The position numbers were made by a program, and so were the translations under genes. From assembly GCA_007922225.1 (NCBI GenBank), contig ML680092.1:1-64000 (forward strand): a stretch of DNA of 64,000 bases, given 5' to 3'. Below are positions 34,030 to 43,998 of this stretch, in pieces. Numbering within the stretch: the first letter of the stretch is position 1; every line of letters starts with the position of its first letter. Origin of the DNA: Emydura subglobosa (taxonomy: Eukaryota > Chordata > Testudines > Chelidae). The notes under the pieces are model-generated. The model saw only the letters and a program-made list of their open reading frames with translations, did no database searches and was not told the origin of the DNA.

Positions 34030-36080
34030 GTCTACAAATAGTAACTTGGGTGGAGAGTGCAGCTCTCATTAATAATGACCGAGTCTGTCCAGAAATCCAG
34101 CAACCCTGTAACTGTAAAGTCAACACAGTCCCCTGGAAGGGCCAAGAAAGCAGAGCTAGTTGGAATGTGAGTGGCCAAGTGTCCTGCCAGCCATCTCAGA
34201 GGGCCCTGTCTCAACGAGTGCAGATATGACCCCAATAGACCGAGGAGAGTGGTGAACCAGTGCTGACGAGGCCAAGCGGGGGCTATCAGAATCATCACAG
34301 ACCTTTCCTGTCTGATCTTTACCAGGTCCCTGTGGATGAGAGGGGTCAGGGAGAAGGCATAAAACAGTTGGTCTGTCCATGGGATGAGAAAGGCATCTGC
34401 AATGGACCCTGGGTTGTGGTTCTGGAAGGAGCAGAACTGCAGGCACTTCCTGTGAGTCTTGTGGCACATATGTCCACGCAGGGAACACCCCACCGGTGGA
34501 AGACACTGCTCAACACATCTGGGTGGATCGACCACTCATGGTTAAGGATAGACCTGCTGAGGATGTTGGCCAATGTATTCTGAATCCCAGGCAGGTATGA
34601 TGCTTCCAGGTGTATCGAATGGGTGATGCAAAAGCCCCACAATCTGATCGCTTTCTGACACAGGGGAAAGGTGCAAGATCCACAGTCTGTTTATATAGAC
34701 CATTACTGTCGTATTGTCTGTTAGGAACAATACTACTTTGCCCTCCAGATGACCTTGGAAGGCTTGACAAGCCAGATGCACAACCTCAACTCTCTCATGT
34801 TGATATGGAGCAAAAACTCTCCTTGGGACCAGAGAACTTGTGTCTTGAGGTCCCCCAGATGTGCTCCCGAACCCATCACTGACGTGTCCGTTACCAGACA
34901 TAGAGAAGGCTGGGGTATCAGGAAGGGGACCCCTGCACACACAATGCGAGGATTGCACCACAATCTAAGCTAGTCAAGCTTGGAACAACCTGCATGTTGT
35001 ACAACATAAGTGCATGCTGCCATATAGCCCAGCAACCTTAGGCAATTCCTAGCCATGGTCTGAAGATAGCGTTTCAAGTTCTGTATCATGTTGAGAAGGT
35101 CAGGAAATAAGCCTCCGGGAGAGATGCCCCAGCTTGCCCAGAGTCCAATACCACCCCGATGAATTCTATCCTCTGGGTGGGCATGAGGGTTGACTTATGG
35201 TCATTGATCATAAGACCCAGCTTGTCAAATGTGGCCCTTATCAGACTCATGTCTGCCTCTTCCTGAACCCCGGAGCATCCCTTGATCAAGCAGTTGTCAA
35301 GGTAGGGATATACTTGCTCTCTCTTCTTCCTCAGAAATGCCATGACCACTGACATACATTTGGTGAAAAGCCGGGGTGGGGGATGGGGGAGAGCGCAGAT
35401 AGCCTGAAGGACAGGACCATGAACTGGTAATGATTTTGATTGACCATGAATCGGAGAAACCTCCTGTATCATGGGAAGATGGCTACATGGAATTATGAGT
35501 CTTTCAAGTCAAGGGTGGCATACCAATTGCCCAGATCCAGAGAGGGAATGATGGAGGCCAGGGAGACCATGCAGAATATCATTTTCTTCATGAATTTGTT
35601 GAGGTTTCACAGGTCGACAATGGGGCGAAGTCCACCAGGGGCCTTCAGGATTAGAAAGTAACAGGAATAGAATCCCTTCCCCTTTAGCTCCCAAGAGACC
35701 TCTTCTACTGCTCCTATTCTTAGAAGACCTTGCATCACTTGTTGAAGAAGCTGCTTGTGAGAAGGGTCCCTGAAGAGGGACAGGAAGAGGAGGGGGATGG
35801 GAAGGTGGGAGAGCAGAAAATTAGAGCTAGTATCCCAGCTTCACCGTGTGTAGGACCCATTGATCTGATGTGATCTGGGACCACGCATGGTAAAAGTGGG
35901 ATAGTCAGTCCGAAAATAAAAAAATGGGGTGGATCCAAGACTATGATAGGTGCACCCATCCTCAGACATACCCTCAAAAAATTTTCTTTGCCCCTGAGGA
36001 TTTCCAGATTTGCCCAGGGCCTTGGTTAGAAGAATGGGGTACATTACTTCCGTTATTCCTGCCCCTTCTATGGCTGTAGT
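34030..36080 (-). mobile_element. DIRS-type retrotransposon fragment
   Basis: On the minus strand 35,700-35,086 gives the RT: APGGLRPIVDL-like text in broken frames, PRLFTKCMSVVMAFL, then YPYLDN where YLDD is expected, and STLMPTQRIEFIG. 34,642-34,032 gives the RNase H and the following DIRS-specific region (ASYLPGIQNTLANILSR; HPDVLSSVFHRWG; PWTDQLFYAF). The tyrosine recombinase that should follow is missing on the left, and the right end is cut by the LTR at 36,081. A dead fragment. Confidence 0.8.
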
Positions 36081-36968
36081 TGTGATCCATCCGTGCCTAG
36101 GGCAGCCACCTGATAATGCCAAGGTCAGGGCAGGCTGTGAAAAAAGAGTAGATTCTCCCAGCACTGGTGGATGGCACTGAAGCCAGGCTTCCCAACCAGC
36201 CACAAACTGTGCTTCTGACTTCCCACGCTGGTTATCAAGAAGCCCAAAATACAAATACACACAGCCCCCTTTACTGCATTCCAGTCTCCAGCTCCCAATT
36301 AGCCACTAGGTCCAGTAAAGAGACCAGTTACTTAAACTCTGTGCTCTTTACTAAAAAGGTTCCCTCTGACCCCAAAGGGTCAGCCACAGCACCAGTTCAA
36401 TATAAGTTTGGATCTTACCCAAAATACCACTCTGCCAGCCAATCCTTTAGTAACTAAAACTAAAGGTTTATTATAAAAGAAAGAAATAAACCATAAGAGA
36501 AATGTTGAAGGATTAGAGCAATCAGATACCTACAAATGATTAAAAGTCCGTATACATCACGTTTCTAGAAGAATTGTGGAGTTGTAGGTTTGTATAGTGC
36601 CTCTGGTATACATCCAGTAATTGGATGGGTCTCAATCCTCTGTTTCACAGCTTCAGTTCAGTTGCAGATGAGCTGATTCAGAGGTAAGTTGGTAGCTGAA
36701 GCTGAATTCCGACTGAAAAACAAAATGGTTCTCCAAGCCTCTGCCTTATATACCTTCTGGCACTAGCCACGCTGTCAGTAGAATTTTACAGGAATCAAAA
36801 TGGAGTTCAGAGTCACATGAGCAAGTCCTGGTGACTCATCAGATATACTTCTGGCTTTTCCTCTGGGCCCCTTGCACCTGGGAATGTCTTAATGGGCCAT
36901 CAAGCAGTCTATTGTCCTGCCGCCATCCAGTCTGGGGTGTTGCCCAGGCAGCACAATTTGAAATACAG
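36081..36968 (-). mobile_element. Element B solo LTR, truncated
   Basis: Plus-strand text tgtgatccatccgtgcctagggcagcc onward matches the LTRs of element B at lower identity, so it is an older copy. It ends at gcacaatttgaaatacagc, where a SINE begins, and the last ~180 bases of the LTR are missing. Confidence 0.88.
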
Positions 36969-37080
36969 CAAAAACAACGAGAGTTCTGTGGCACTTTAAA
37001 GACTAACAAATTTAATTTTAGCAGGCATAAGCTTTTGTGAGGCTCAGCTCACTTCTTCAGATGCAAACGTCTTCCGAGGC
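36969..37080 (-). mobile_element. Cry-type turtle SINE
   Basis: On the minus strand: gaagaagtgagct, aaagcttatg, ttagtctttaaagtgccac, ctctcgttgtttttg. This is the 3' body of the tRNA-derived SINE first described from cryptodiran turtles, and it supports the host assignment. Confidence 0.8.
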
Positions 37081-38420
37081 ATAGCAAACTCAAAAATAGA
37101 AAAAAAATTGCGCTTCAGGGCCAATTATAAACAATTATAATTATAAACAAGCTTCTTATCCTTTCTGAATTAAATTCCTTCTCTGAGATTGAATCAGCAG
37201 GGCTCCTTTTTAGTTCCTGCCACTAAATGTGGCCAGTAATAGGCTCTGGCCTGCCTGGCATGCCAAATGAGCCCGAAGATCCAGATCTATACCCTACATG
37301 GTGGTCTGGCCTCTTATAGAGCCTACGAGTTGCCATGAATATGCATGCCTATGTTCAGCCTCCTTTATCCATATTTTATTTCCTCACCCTAAAAATTTTG
37401 GTGTGTCTTTGTCAGATAGGTTAGTATATTATTTTAATTTATTATCAGACACATCAACACGTTGCCAAGGCAAATCTGCGGTTATGCATCTGCACCTAGA
37501 AGGGTTATGCACCCTTTTATGCTAAATATTCAAACCTTATATCAGTTCAATGTTGCTGCAGTTCTCTGAGATCATTTTGTACAACTCCCCCTAAGCACAG
37601 TATTTCCAGTTCCCCAAAAACTCAGGGTCACTGTCGGGCCACTTATTTATGCTAAGGCTACTGAGGATACAGTTGTTCTATGGTGTATGAATCTATTAAA
37701 TTGGGTGAAAAATGTTCCGTTGCCCAGATGACATCTGCCTTTGCAATTTCTACGTTAGTTATCGGTAATGGCTTTCCTAATGGAACATCCTCCATTTGTA
37801 TAATGAGGGTGTACTTTCTTGATTTCCTGCATGTAAAGGGATATGTTTAATTTCTTCTGTTTCTTTTTGGTGCCAGTGCAGATTTGTAATCTCTTTCTGA
37901 ATATCTGAGATTTCTGTGCAATATAACTCTCCATATATGATTTGCCATAAAATTTCCTCTTCTCTCCTTGGTTTAAACAGGGAGAAAAAAACAAAGTATA
38001 AGTATTGTCTTCGGGTGTTAATCAAATACATTTTTGGTTGTTAATTAAACATGATTTCCTGTGTTTTACTGAGACTCCAGAGTTATTTTTTAATGAACAA
38101 TGTCCTTTCATAGGGTGTGGGGCTAATCTGGTTCATGGTACAGGCACAACTGTTGCAGGTCATCTGTTCAGTCGGGGTAGTATGTTTCAATAAGAGTATT
38201 AGGCATCTATCCTGCTTGGGCACTTTGTAAATCCCAATCTGCCAGTAGTCTGAAATCAGTATTGGCATCAACAGGTGACTCCGTAAAGACAGAAAGATAT
38301 GATCCAATGCTCAATGAAGTCATTAGGGAGGTTCTCACTTACTTTTATGGCACTGGATCTGGCCTCTAGACTGTGATTCTCCAAGAATCACTATTGACAA
38401 TGTGTAAGGTTCAGATTTTG
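37081..38420. other. AT-rich gene-poor stretch
   Basis: No gene and no named repeat recognised. Confidence 0.4.
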
Positions 38421-38426
38421 TCATGG

Positions 38427-38517
38427 TTATTTTTAGTAAAAGTCACGAACAGTTCATAAGCAATAAACAAAAATTAATGGAAGCCTGTGACCTGTCTGTG
38501 ACTTTTACTAAAAATAA
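38427..38517. repeat. Perfect 20-bp inverted repeat
   Basis: TTATTTTTAGTAAAAGTCAC (38,427-38,446) is exactly complementary to 38,498-38,517, with about 51 bases between. It may be the ends of a very short MITE or one end of a longer inverted-repeat element. Confidence 0.9.
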
Positions 38518-38519
38518 GA

Positions 38520-39934
38520 CAGGGGAGTTAACTGCCGGGGCGGGAACTAACAACTCCAGTCCTTGCCAACTGAAGAGGCTAATGACAGCTGCAGGGCCCC
38601 CGCTGCCTGTGGCAGCTCAGCACCAGAGGCCCAGCAGGGATCTCCGCGACCCACGCCACCAGAGAGCCTCAACCCCACCATCCCAGGGCATAGGGCTGAA
38701 GCAGAAGCAGAAAATGTCACAGAGGCCTCTGAAAGTTATGGAATCAGTAACATCCATGACGAAATCTTATCCTTTATAATGTGCATTGTAATGAAAATTT
38801 CATTCTTTTATGCTATTATGCAAAACCTTAACAGCGACCTCAGAACTCTTATATTAACAGGTCAGCACATCTAACTATCACACATTCCAAGTATTTGGGA
38901 AGTCATTCAGCTTTAACACAGCTGAGGTCATTGTTAAGCCTTTGCATGAGAGGACAAGGTGGGCAACGTTGGGGCATCTATTCCTTTTTGGTGATTTGCT
39001 GTTGGAGATTGCAGTGAAAGCCTTAGGAAGTATTGGAGTGCATTGTCGACCACACAGTAGGAACTATGAAGGTGGCAAGGAATGCAGGAAACTTTTCCCT
39101 TTATTTCTCATTTCTGTGTTTTTAAAGACACTGGGGCTGCTTAGATGTCACTGAAGAGCAGAAGCTGAAAACAGTGGAATTGTACAGAATGGTATATACA
39201 TACAAAAGAACAGAATTTTGCTAGGCAAAACTGTTACTATCGGTAATGATGGAAAAGAAGGAACCCAGTTTAACTCAGGACCAGATCCTCAGGAGCACCA
39301 AGCACAGCTATGGCCCATCTGGATAGGGAGCTTATGTGGCTCTCTGCTACCCTGACCCTGGGAGGTATACAGGCTGAATCATCCCCTCGGTCATATGTTA
39401 AAACAGCCTCTCTGCTGCTCTAACTTGTGCTGGTGAATAACAGCTCCCAAGGAGCCAATGCACTGGTCAAGATAGCTGCAGCACATCACCTGCCACCCTG
39501 GAAGATCCCTTACACTGAAACAAGGAAGGGTTATTCCAGCAGAGAGTCTGGTAGTCTTGCCAATACCAACTGTTCAAAAATCATGAGTCAGGCCCCAAAA
39601 ATCATGACACTGGCTTAAAAATCTTTGATTTAAAAAAATAAGAACATTTGGATTGTTTTTATGTCGCATCTGCTTTTTGAGCCTTTAAGCTTTTCTTGCT
39701 CAGAAAAAATGTCAAGCTTTTCTCTGCACATCTAAGGGCTAAAAATTTACTTTAAAAAAAATGGAAGCTGAGATTCTCCTGTAATCACATGAGTCCAGGA
39801 ACTGGTGCTTTATGAAAAAAAATATCAAACATCAGGAGATCCATGATAAAATGGTGAGAGTGGGAAACACTGCACAAGGCAGGATGAATTTGCAAGGCTG
39901 AAAGTTTATTAACAAACACCCATGTTTTACTTGT
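38520..39934. other. Gene-poor stretch
   Basis: A GC-rich segment at 38,530-38,700 is followed by AT-rich sequence. No gene or recognised repeat. Confidence 0.4.
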
Positions 39935-40233
39935 AAATTGAACATATATAAATCCATGGTGCCATTGTGGAAATCCATGGTTCTCCCAAACCTTGAATAC
40001 TGTGTACAGTTCGGGTTTCCCCATCTCAAAAAAGATATATTAGAAATGGAAAAGGTTCAGAGAAGGGCAACAAAAATGATGAAGTGTATGGAACATCTTC
40101 CATCTGAGGAGAAATTTAAAAGACTGGAACTATTCAGTTTGGAAAAGAGGTGACTAAGGGGGGAAGTGATAGAGGTCTATAAGATCATGCATAGTGTGGA
40201 GAAAGTAAATAAGGAATTGTCAGTTACCCCTTC

Positions 40234-41214
40234 TGTAAGCGTGTGGCCCGGCCCAGCAGGGGTGTTGCTGCTTTTCCTTGGGCCCAGGCTCCGAGGAAGG
40301 CCACAGTACCGTGGTCTACGGCAGGAAAAAGCTAGCGTTCGGTGGGTCTGTAGCCCCCGGCCCTCAAATGGGCAGGGCAGGGAAAGTAGTCTATAGCCCC
40401 AGCCTTCAGGCAGGCGGGGCTGGTAAGCTCGGTATCCTCTGGCAGGCAGATTCAGAGGAGCCAAGCGCTCCTGGGGCGGTTAGGGAAGGGGTGAGGGAGA
40501 CACAGGCCCACTCCGCTCCACTGCCTCCCAGCCTAGGGCCCTATCAGTGGCAAAGCCGCTTGCCACTGAGTCAGCGGGGCTCCAGCCGCAACATGCTGAC
40601 TGGTTCGAATGTAAGCTCAGCACGACGGTAGTCTGTTGTTCCTGGGCTACTTCCTCCCACCCTGAACCCAGGTACCTGAAGCCAGGCGTCCTCCTCCGAC
40701 TCTTCAGGGTAGATGGCTAGCGAATGTCCTACTAGTCCCTCATCGTTGGCCGGTGGCAGGTCTGGGAACTCCTTGGGGTCATCAGCTGAGGGCAGCTCCT
40801 CCAGGTCAGGGCCGGCCTCAGGGGGTTCCTCCCATTCAGCTGTCTCTGGTAGCTCTTCCCAGCTATCAGGGCCTGGCAGCTCTTCCCACTCATGAAGGCT
40901 CAGCAACCTGATCCAGTCAGTAGGGCCTGGCAGCCTGGGCAGGCCTTGGAGGCTCCTGTCAGTGTGAACTGCCGCGGGGCCTGGGTCAGGCCTAGGCCTA
41001 GGCCACAGCTTCGGGGAAGGCACGTCCTTTTCCGGCAGCAGCTTTCCCCTCACACTGAGCTGCTAGGCCGGCCTCTTATACCTCCCCTTCCTGTCCTGAC
41101 CCCACCCCTCTGCTCCCAGGGTATTTGGTTTGCAGGGCCTTGATCTCCCCATCAGGGGTGTTGCAGCTTGTCCTTGGGCCCAGGCTCTGAGGAAGGCCAC
41201 AGCGCTTTATTATA
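40234..41214 (-). mobile_element. GC-rich 980-bp insertion with LTR-like traits
   Basis: Lies between CR1 parts that are adjacent in other copies. CCTTC flanks both sides (40,229-40,233 and 41,215-41,219) as a possible target duplication. Both ends share a ~52-bp word (ggggtgttgc(t/a)gctt...cttgggcccaggctc) in direct orientation. On the minus strand a TATAAGAGG box lies near 41,075, upstream of an open frame (40,571-41,053). The identity of the element is unknown. Confidence 0.6.
40571..41053 (-). CDS. Acidic WEELP-repeat open frame, unknown
   Basis: 160 codons, starting MRGKLLPEKDVPSPKLW about 20 bases downstream of the likely start region after a TATAAGAGG box. The middle (about residues 53-95) is an imperfect repeat of ~10 residues: EWEELPGPDS, WEELPETA, EWEEPPEAGP, DLEELPSADD. 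It is rich in Glu, Asp, Pro and Trp, with no hydrophobic core and no known domain. It may be a short protein of the inserted element, or an open frame kept by GC-rich repeated DNA. I favour the second slightly. Confidence 0.25.
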   Translation of the reverse strand: MRGKLLPEKDVPSPKLWPRPRPDPGPAAVHTDRSLQGLPRLPGPTDWIRLLSLHEWEELPGPDSWEELPETAEWEEPPEAGPDLEELPSADDPKEFPDLPPANDEGLVGHSLAIYPEESEEDAWLQVPGFRVGGSSPGTTDYRRAELTFEPVSMLRLEPR

Positions 41215-41590
41215 CCTTCATATAACATAAGAACCAGGGGTCACACAATGAAATTAATGGGCAGCAGGTTTAAAACAAACAAAAGGAAGTACTTCTTCAT
41301 ACAACACACAGTCAACCTGTGGAACTCATTGCCAGGGGATGTTGTGAAGGCCAAAACTATAACTGAATTCAAAAGAGAATTAGATAAATTCATGAAAGAT
41401 AGGTCCATGGAGGATAGGCTATTAGCCAAGATGGTCAGGGATGCAAAACTATGCTCTGGGTGTCCCTGAGCCTCTGACTGCCAGGTGCTGAGACTAGATG
41501 ACAAGGGACAGATCACTTGATTATTGTCCAGTTCTGTTCATTCCCTTTGAAGCAACTGGCATTAGTCACTGTCGGAAAACAGGACAGTGG

Positions 41591-42663
41591 TGTCATGTCG
41601 GCTGGATCAGGGAGGCCCTTGAGGTGTATTCAGGAGCTCGGATTACTCCCTTCTACACCAGTCTCGTGTTGGGGGTGTCATGCTGGCTGAATGGAGCATT
41701 GGTTAACATCAGTGTGTCAAAATCATAATAATTCATATAAGACCTGCTATGTCAAGTACTGTCAGAGAGGCTGTAATGTGCTAAGTAAAATGGTAATACT
41801 TATGTTCATGTGTTATATCTGTAATGGAAGTTATGGACATATTTGATGTATCTGTGTTTCAAACTGTGCTGTATAAGATACACCCCAGACAGGATGGCAG
41901 CAGAACAATGGCCCGCTTAATGGCCCATCTAAACTTTCACAGATGCAAGGGGACCCGGGGAAGGAACTAGTGACATACCTGAAGAGTCACCAGGACTTAC
42001 TCATGTGACTCTGAACTCCATTTTGGTGCCTGTAAAATTCCACAAGACAGCATGGCCAGGGCCAGGGGGTATATAAGGCGGTGGCCTGGGAAATCATTTT
42101 GTCTTTTGTTCCTGTTCAGCTACAGAACATACCTGCCTCTGGATCAATTCACTTGCAACTGAACCGAAGGACTAAAACCCATCCAGATACTGGATGTATG
42201 CCAGAGGAAGTGTACAAGGCAGCAACTCCACAATTCTCCCAGAAACTTGATGTATATGGACTTTCAATCATTTGTATGTATCTGATTTGCTTTGACCCTT
42301 TAACATTTATCTTATGGTTTCTTTCTTTTTATAATAAACCTTTAGTTTTATGTACTAAAGGATTGGCTGGCAGCATGATATTTTGGGTAAGATCCAAACT
42401 TATACAGAACTGGTACTGTGATTGATCCTTTGGGGTCAGAGAGAACCTTTTGGGTAAAGAGCATAGAGTTTAAATAACTGGTCTCTTTACTGGACTTAGT
42501 GGTGATTGGGAGCTGGAGACTAGAATGCAGAAGCACAGTTTGTGGCTGGTTGGGAAGTCTGGCTTCAGTGCCACTCACCAGTGCAGAGAGAATCTGCTCT
42601 CCTTTTGCAGCTTGCCCTGACTTGGCATTTTCAGGTGGCTACCCTAGGCACGGAAGTGTCACA
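41591..42663 (+). mobile_element. Element B insertion collapsed by deletion
   Basis: AGTGG is duplicated at 41,586-41,590 and 42,664-42,668. The insert begins with about 19 bases of LTR start (TGTCATGTCGGCTGGATC), jumps to the end of the RNase H region (gaggcccttgaggtgtattc) and the ttggggg tract, then has a 3' LTR from 41,676 to 42,663. So a full element B once stood here and lost most of its 5' LTR and body. Confidence 0.85.
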
Positions 42664-42715
42664 AGTGGGCTAGATGGAGCATTGGCCTGATCCCATACGA
42701 CCATTCTTATGTTTT

Positions 42716-43209
42716 TAAATTTGCATTGGAGTGCTTCGGGGGAAAAATCAGTTCTAAAGCCTACAACACCCTTTAAAAAAGAGAATCACATTTCAGAATA
42801 TAAAAGATTTTAATATAACTTTCAGAGATATGAGATGGAAAAGATGTATTAGATCCCATCACACTCTAAACAATCTCTCTCTGTGTACATTTGCAATAAG
42901 CCCTTCACAATGGCATCTGGTCATACCCAGCTCTCCTTCCTGTCCACCCCCAAGATGGATTACTGGTGCTGGGATGCTGGATTATCCCCTACAATATATT
43001 CTACAGAGTAGGCTGGTGTCTTTGTGGTGTACACTGTGAGCCTTTCTGGGATTGCTGCCCCTAGCTGGGGCACTTTTTCTGTCAATGAAGTTCTCAGTCT
43101 CATTTGTGAGGAGGATTAGTTTGCTAATTTATTGTCTTTTTTATCTGAAATTCTTCCTTTGTGCAATTGACAAGAATCTCACTCAATTTGGCTGCTTTAG
43201 AAACACTTT
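42716..43209. other. Upstream flank of the GTPase gene
   Basis: No recognised repeat. It precedes the ISRE-like site and may hold further promoter sequence. Confidence 0.4.
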
Positions 43210-43260
43210 AGTTTCAGTTTCATTTACTCCACTCTCCCTCTCTTCACATAAGGAAATAAA
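43210..43260 (+). promoter_or_regulatory. ISRE and TATA-like box of the GTPase gene
   Basis: AGTTTCAGTTTC at 43,210-43,221 fits the interferon-stimulated response element AGTTTCNNTTTC. An A/T box (aaataaaa, 43,254-43,261) lies about 30 bases upstream of the expected start, and a donor follows at 43,321. VLIG-family genes are interferon-induced in mammals, which fits. The promoter role is inferred from motif order. Confidence 0.55.
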
Positions 43261-43284
43261 ATCAGAAACCTCACTGGCAACAGA

Positions 43285-43320
43285 CATCTCACCACTCTTG
43301 ATTCTAATGGGGAACGGAAG
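43285..43320 (+). CDS. Candidate exon 1 of the CARD-VLIG gene
   Basis: Ends GGAACGGAAG|GTAAGGAT, a strong donor. An ATG at 43,307 opens MGNG plus two bases (AG), in exactly the phase needed by the CARD exon at 47,467, whose first base C would complete a serine codon and give MGNGSSCDLEAM. MGxxxS/T is the N-myristoylation consensus and is followed by Cys. The Kozak context of this ATG is weak (C at -3, G at +4). An alternative start in exon 2 (47,486) has a good context. Part of this exon before 43,307 would be 5' UTR, and its left end is estimated from the TATA-like box. Confidence 0.45.
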
Positions 43321-43879
43321 GTAAGGATCACTCTTTATTACAGGAGACTAATTCTAATCAAGATCAGTGGGCTAAATCTTGAAATCCTCTCTCATATCTT
43401 ACCTGATTGATTTAATTAAGAGGTTCTAATACCAGAAGGGACCACTGTGATTAATTAATCTGACCTGCATAGCACAGGCCATACAACTTCCCTGCAATAT
43501 TTTCCATTTGAATTAGATCATATTTTTTAGAAAAACATCCAACTTTGATTTAAAATAAAATCAAGAGTTTCCCTGAATAAGAGTAGAATACAAACTGAGA
43601 AAGGAGCTCAGCATTTGTCCCCTGGTGATAAATCTACATAACCCAATTTATAATTTCAGAGACTTTGCAATTTAAGACCTCTGCAAATCAGTTATCTCTA
43701 CTTTGAAACTGACCTAAGAGCTTTATTTTCATCTGTGTGTGTAAACTGACTTTTTAACCATTACTCGTTTTCCTTTTCTTTAATAAATATTAGTTTAGTT
43801 AATAAGCATTGTCTTTAAGTATGTATTTGGGTAAGATCTGAACTATTCATTGACCTGTTTGGTAATGTGTCCAATTCTT

Positions 43880-43998
43880 TGGGATCTGATGAAGATCTGA
43901 CAAAGTGGGTTTCTGCCCACCAAAGTTTATTCCCAAATGCATCTGTTAGTCTTTAAGGTGTCACAAAACTCTCGTTGTTTTGCTGAAAACAGACTAAC
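43880..43998 (+). mobile_element. Cry-type turtle SINE, plus strand
   Basis: Words gacaaagtgggtttctgccc, caaagtttattccc, gttagtctttaaggtgtcac and ctctcgttgttttg match the copy at 36,969 in the opposite orientation. Confidence 0.8.

Larger units (their letters stand above)
39935..42715 (+). mobile_element. CR1 3' part, interrupted twice
   Basis: Plus-strand CR1 pieces at 39,935-40,233 ([31 protein letters not shown]), 41,215-41,590 (TNKRKYFFIQHTVNLWNSLP) and 42,664-42,715 (tgggctagatggagcattgg, cattcttatg). Together they give a colinear RT C terminus and 3' UTR. The gaps are two insertions listed separately. Confidence 0.9.

Noticed and set aside
34032..34535. Open frame as a host gene
   Set aside because: Reads as the RNase H-linked region of a DIRS element on the minus strand.
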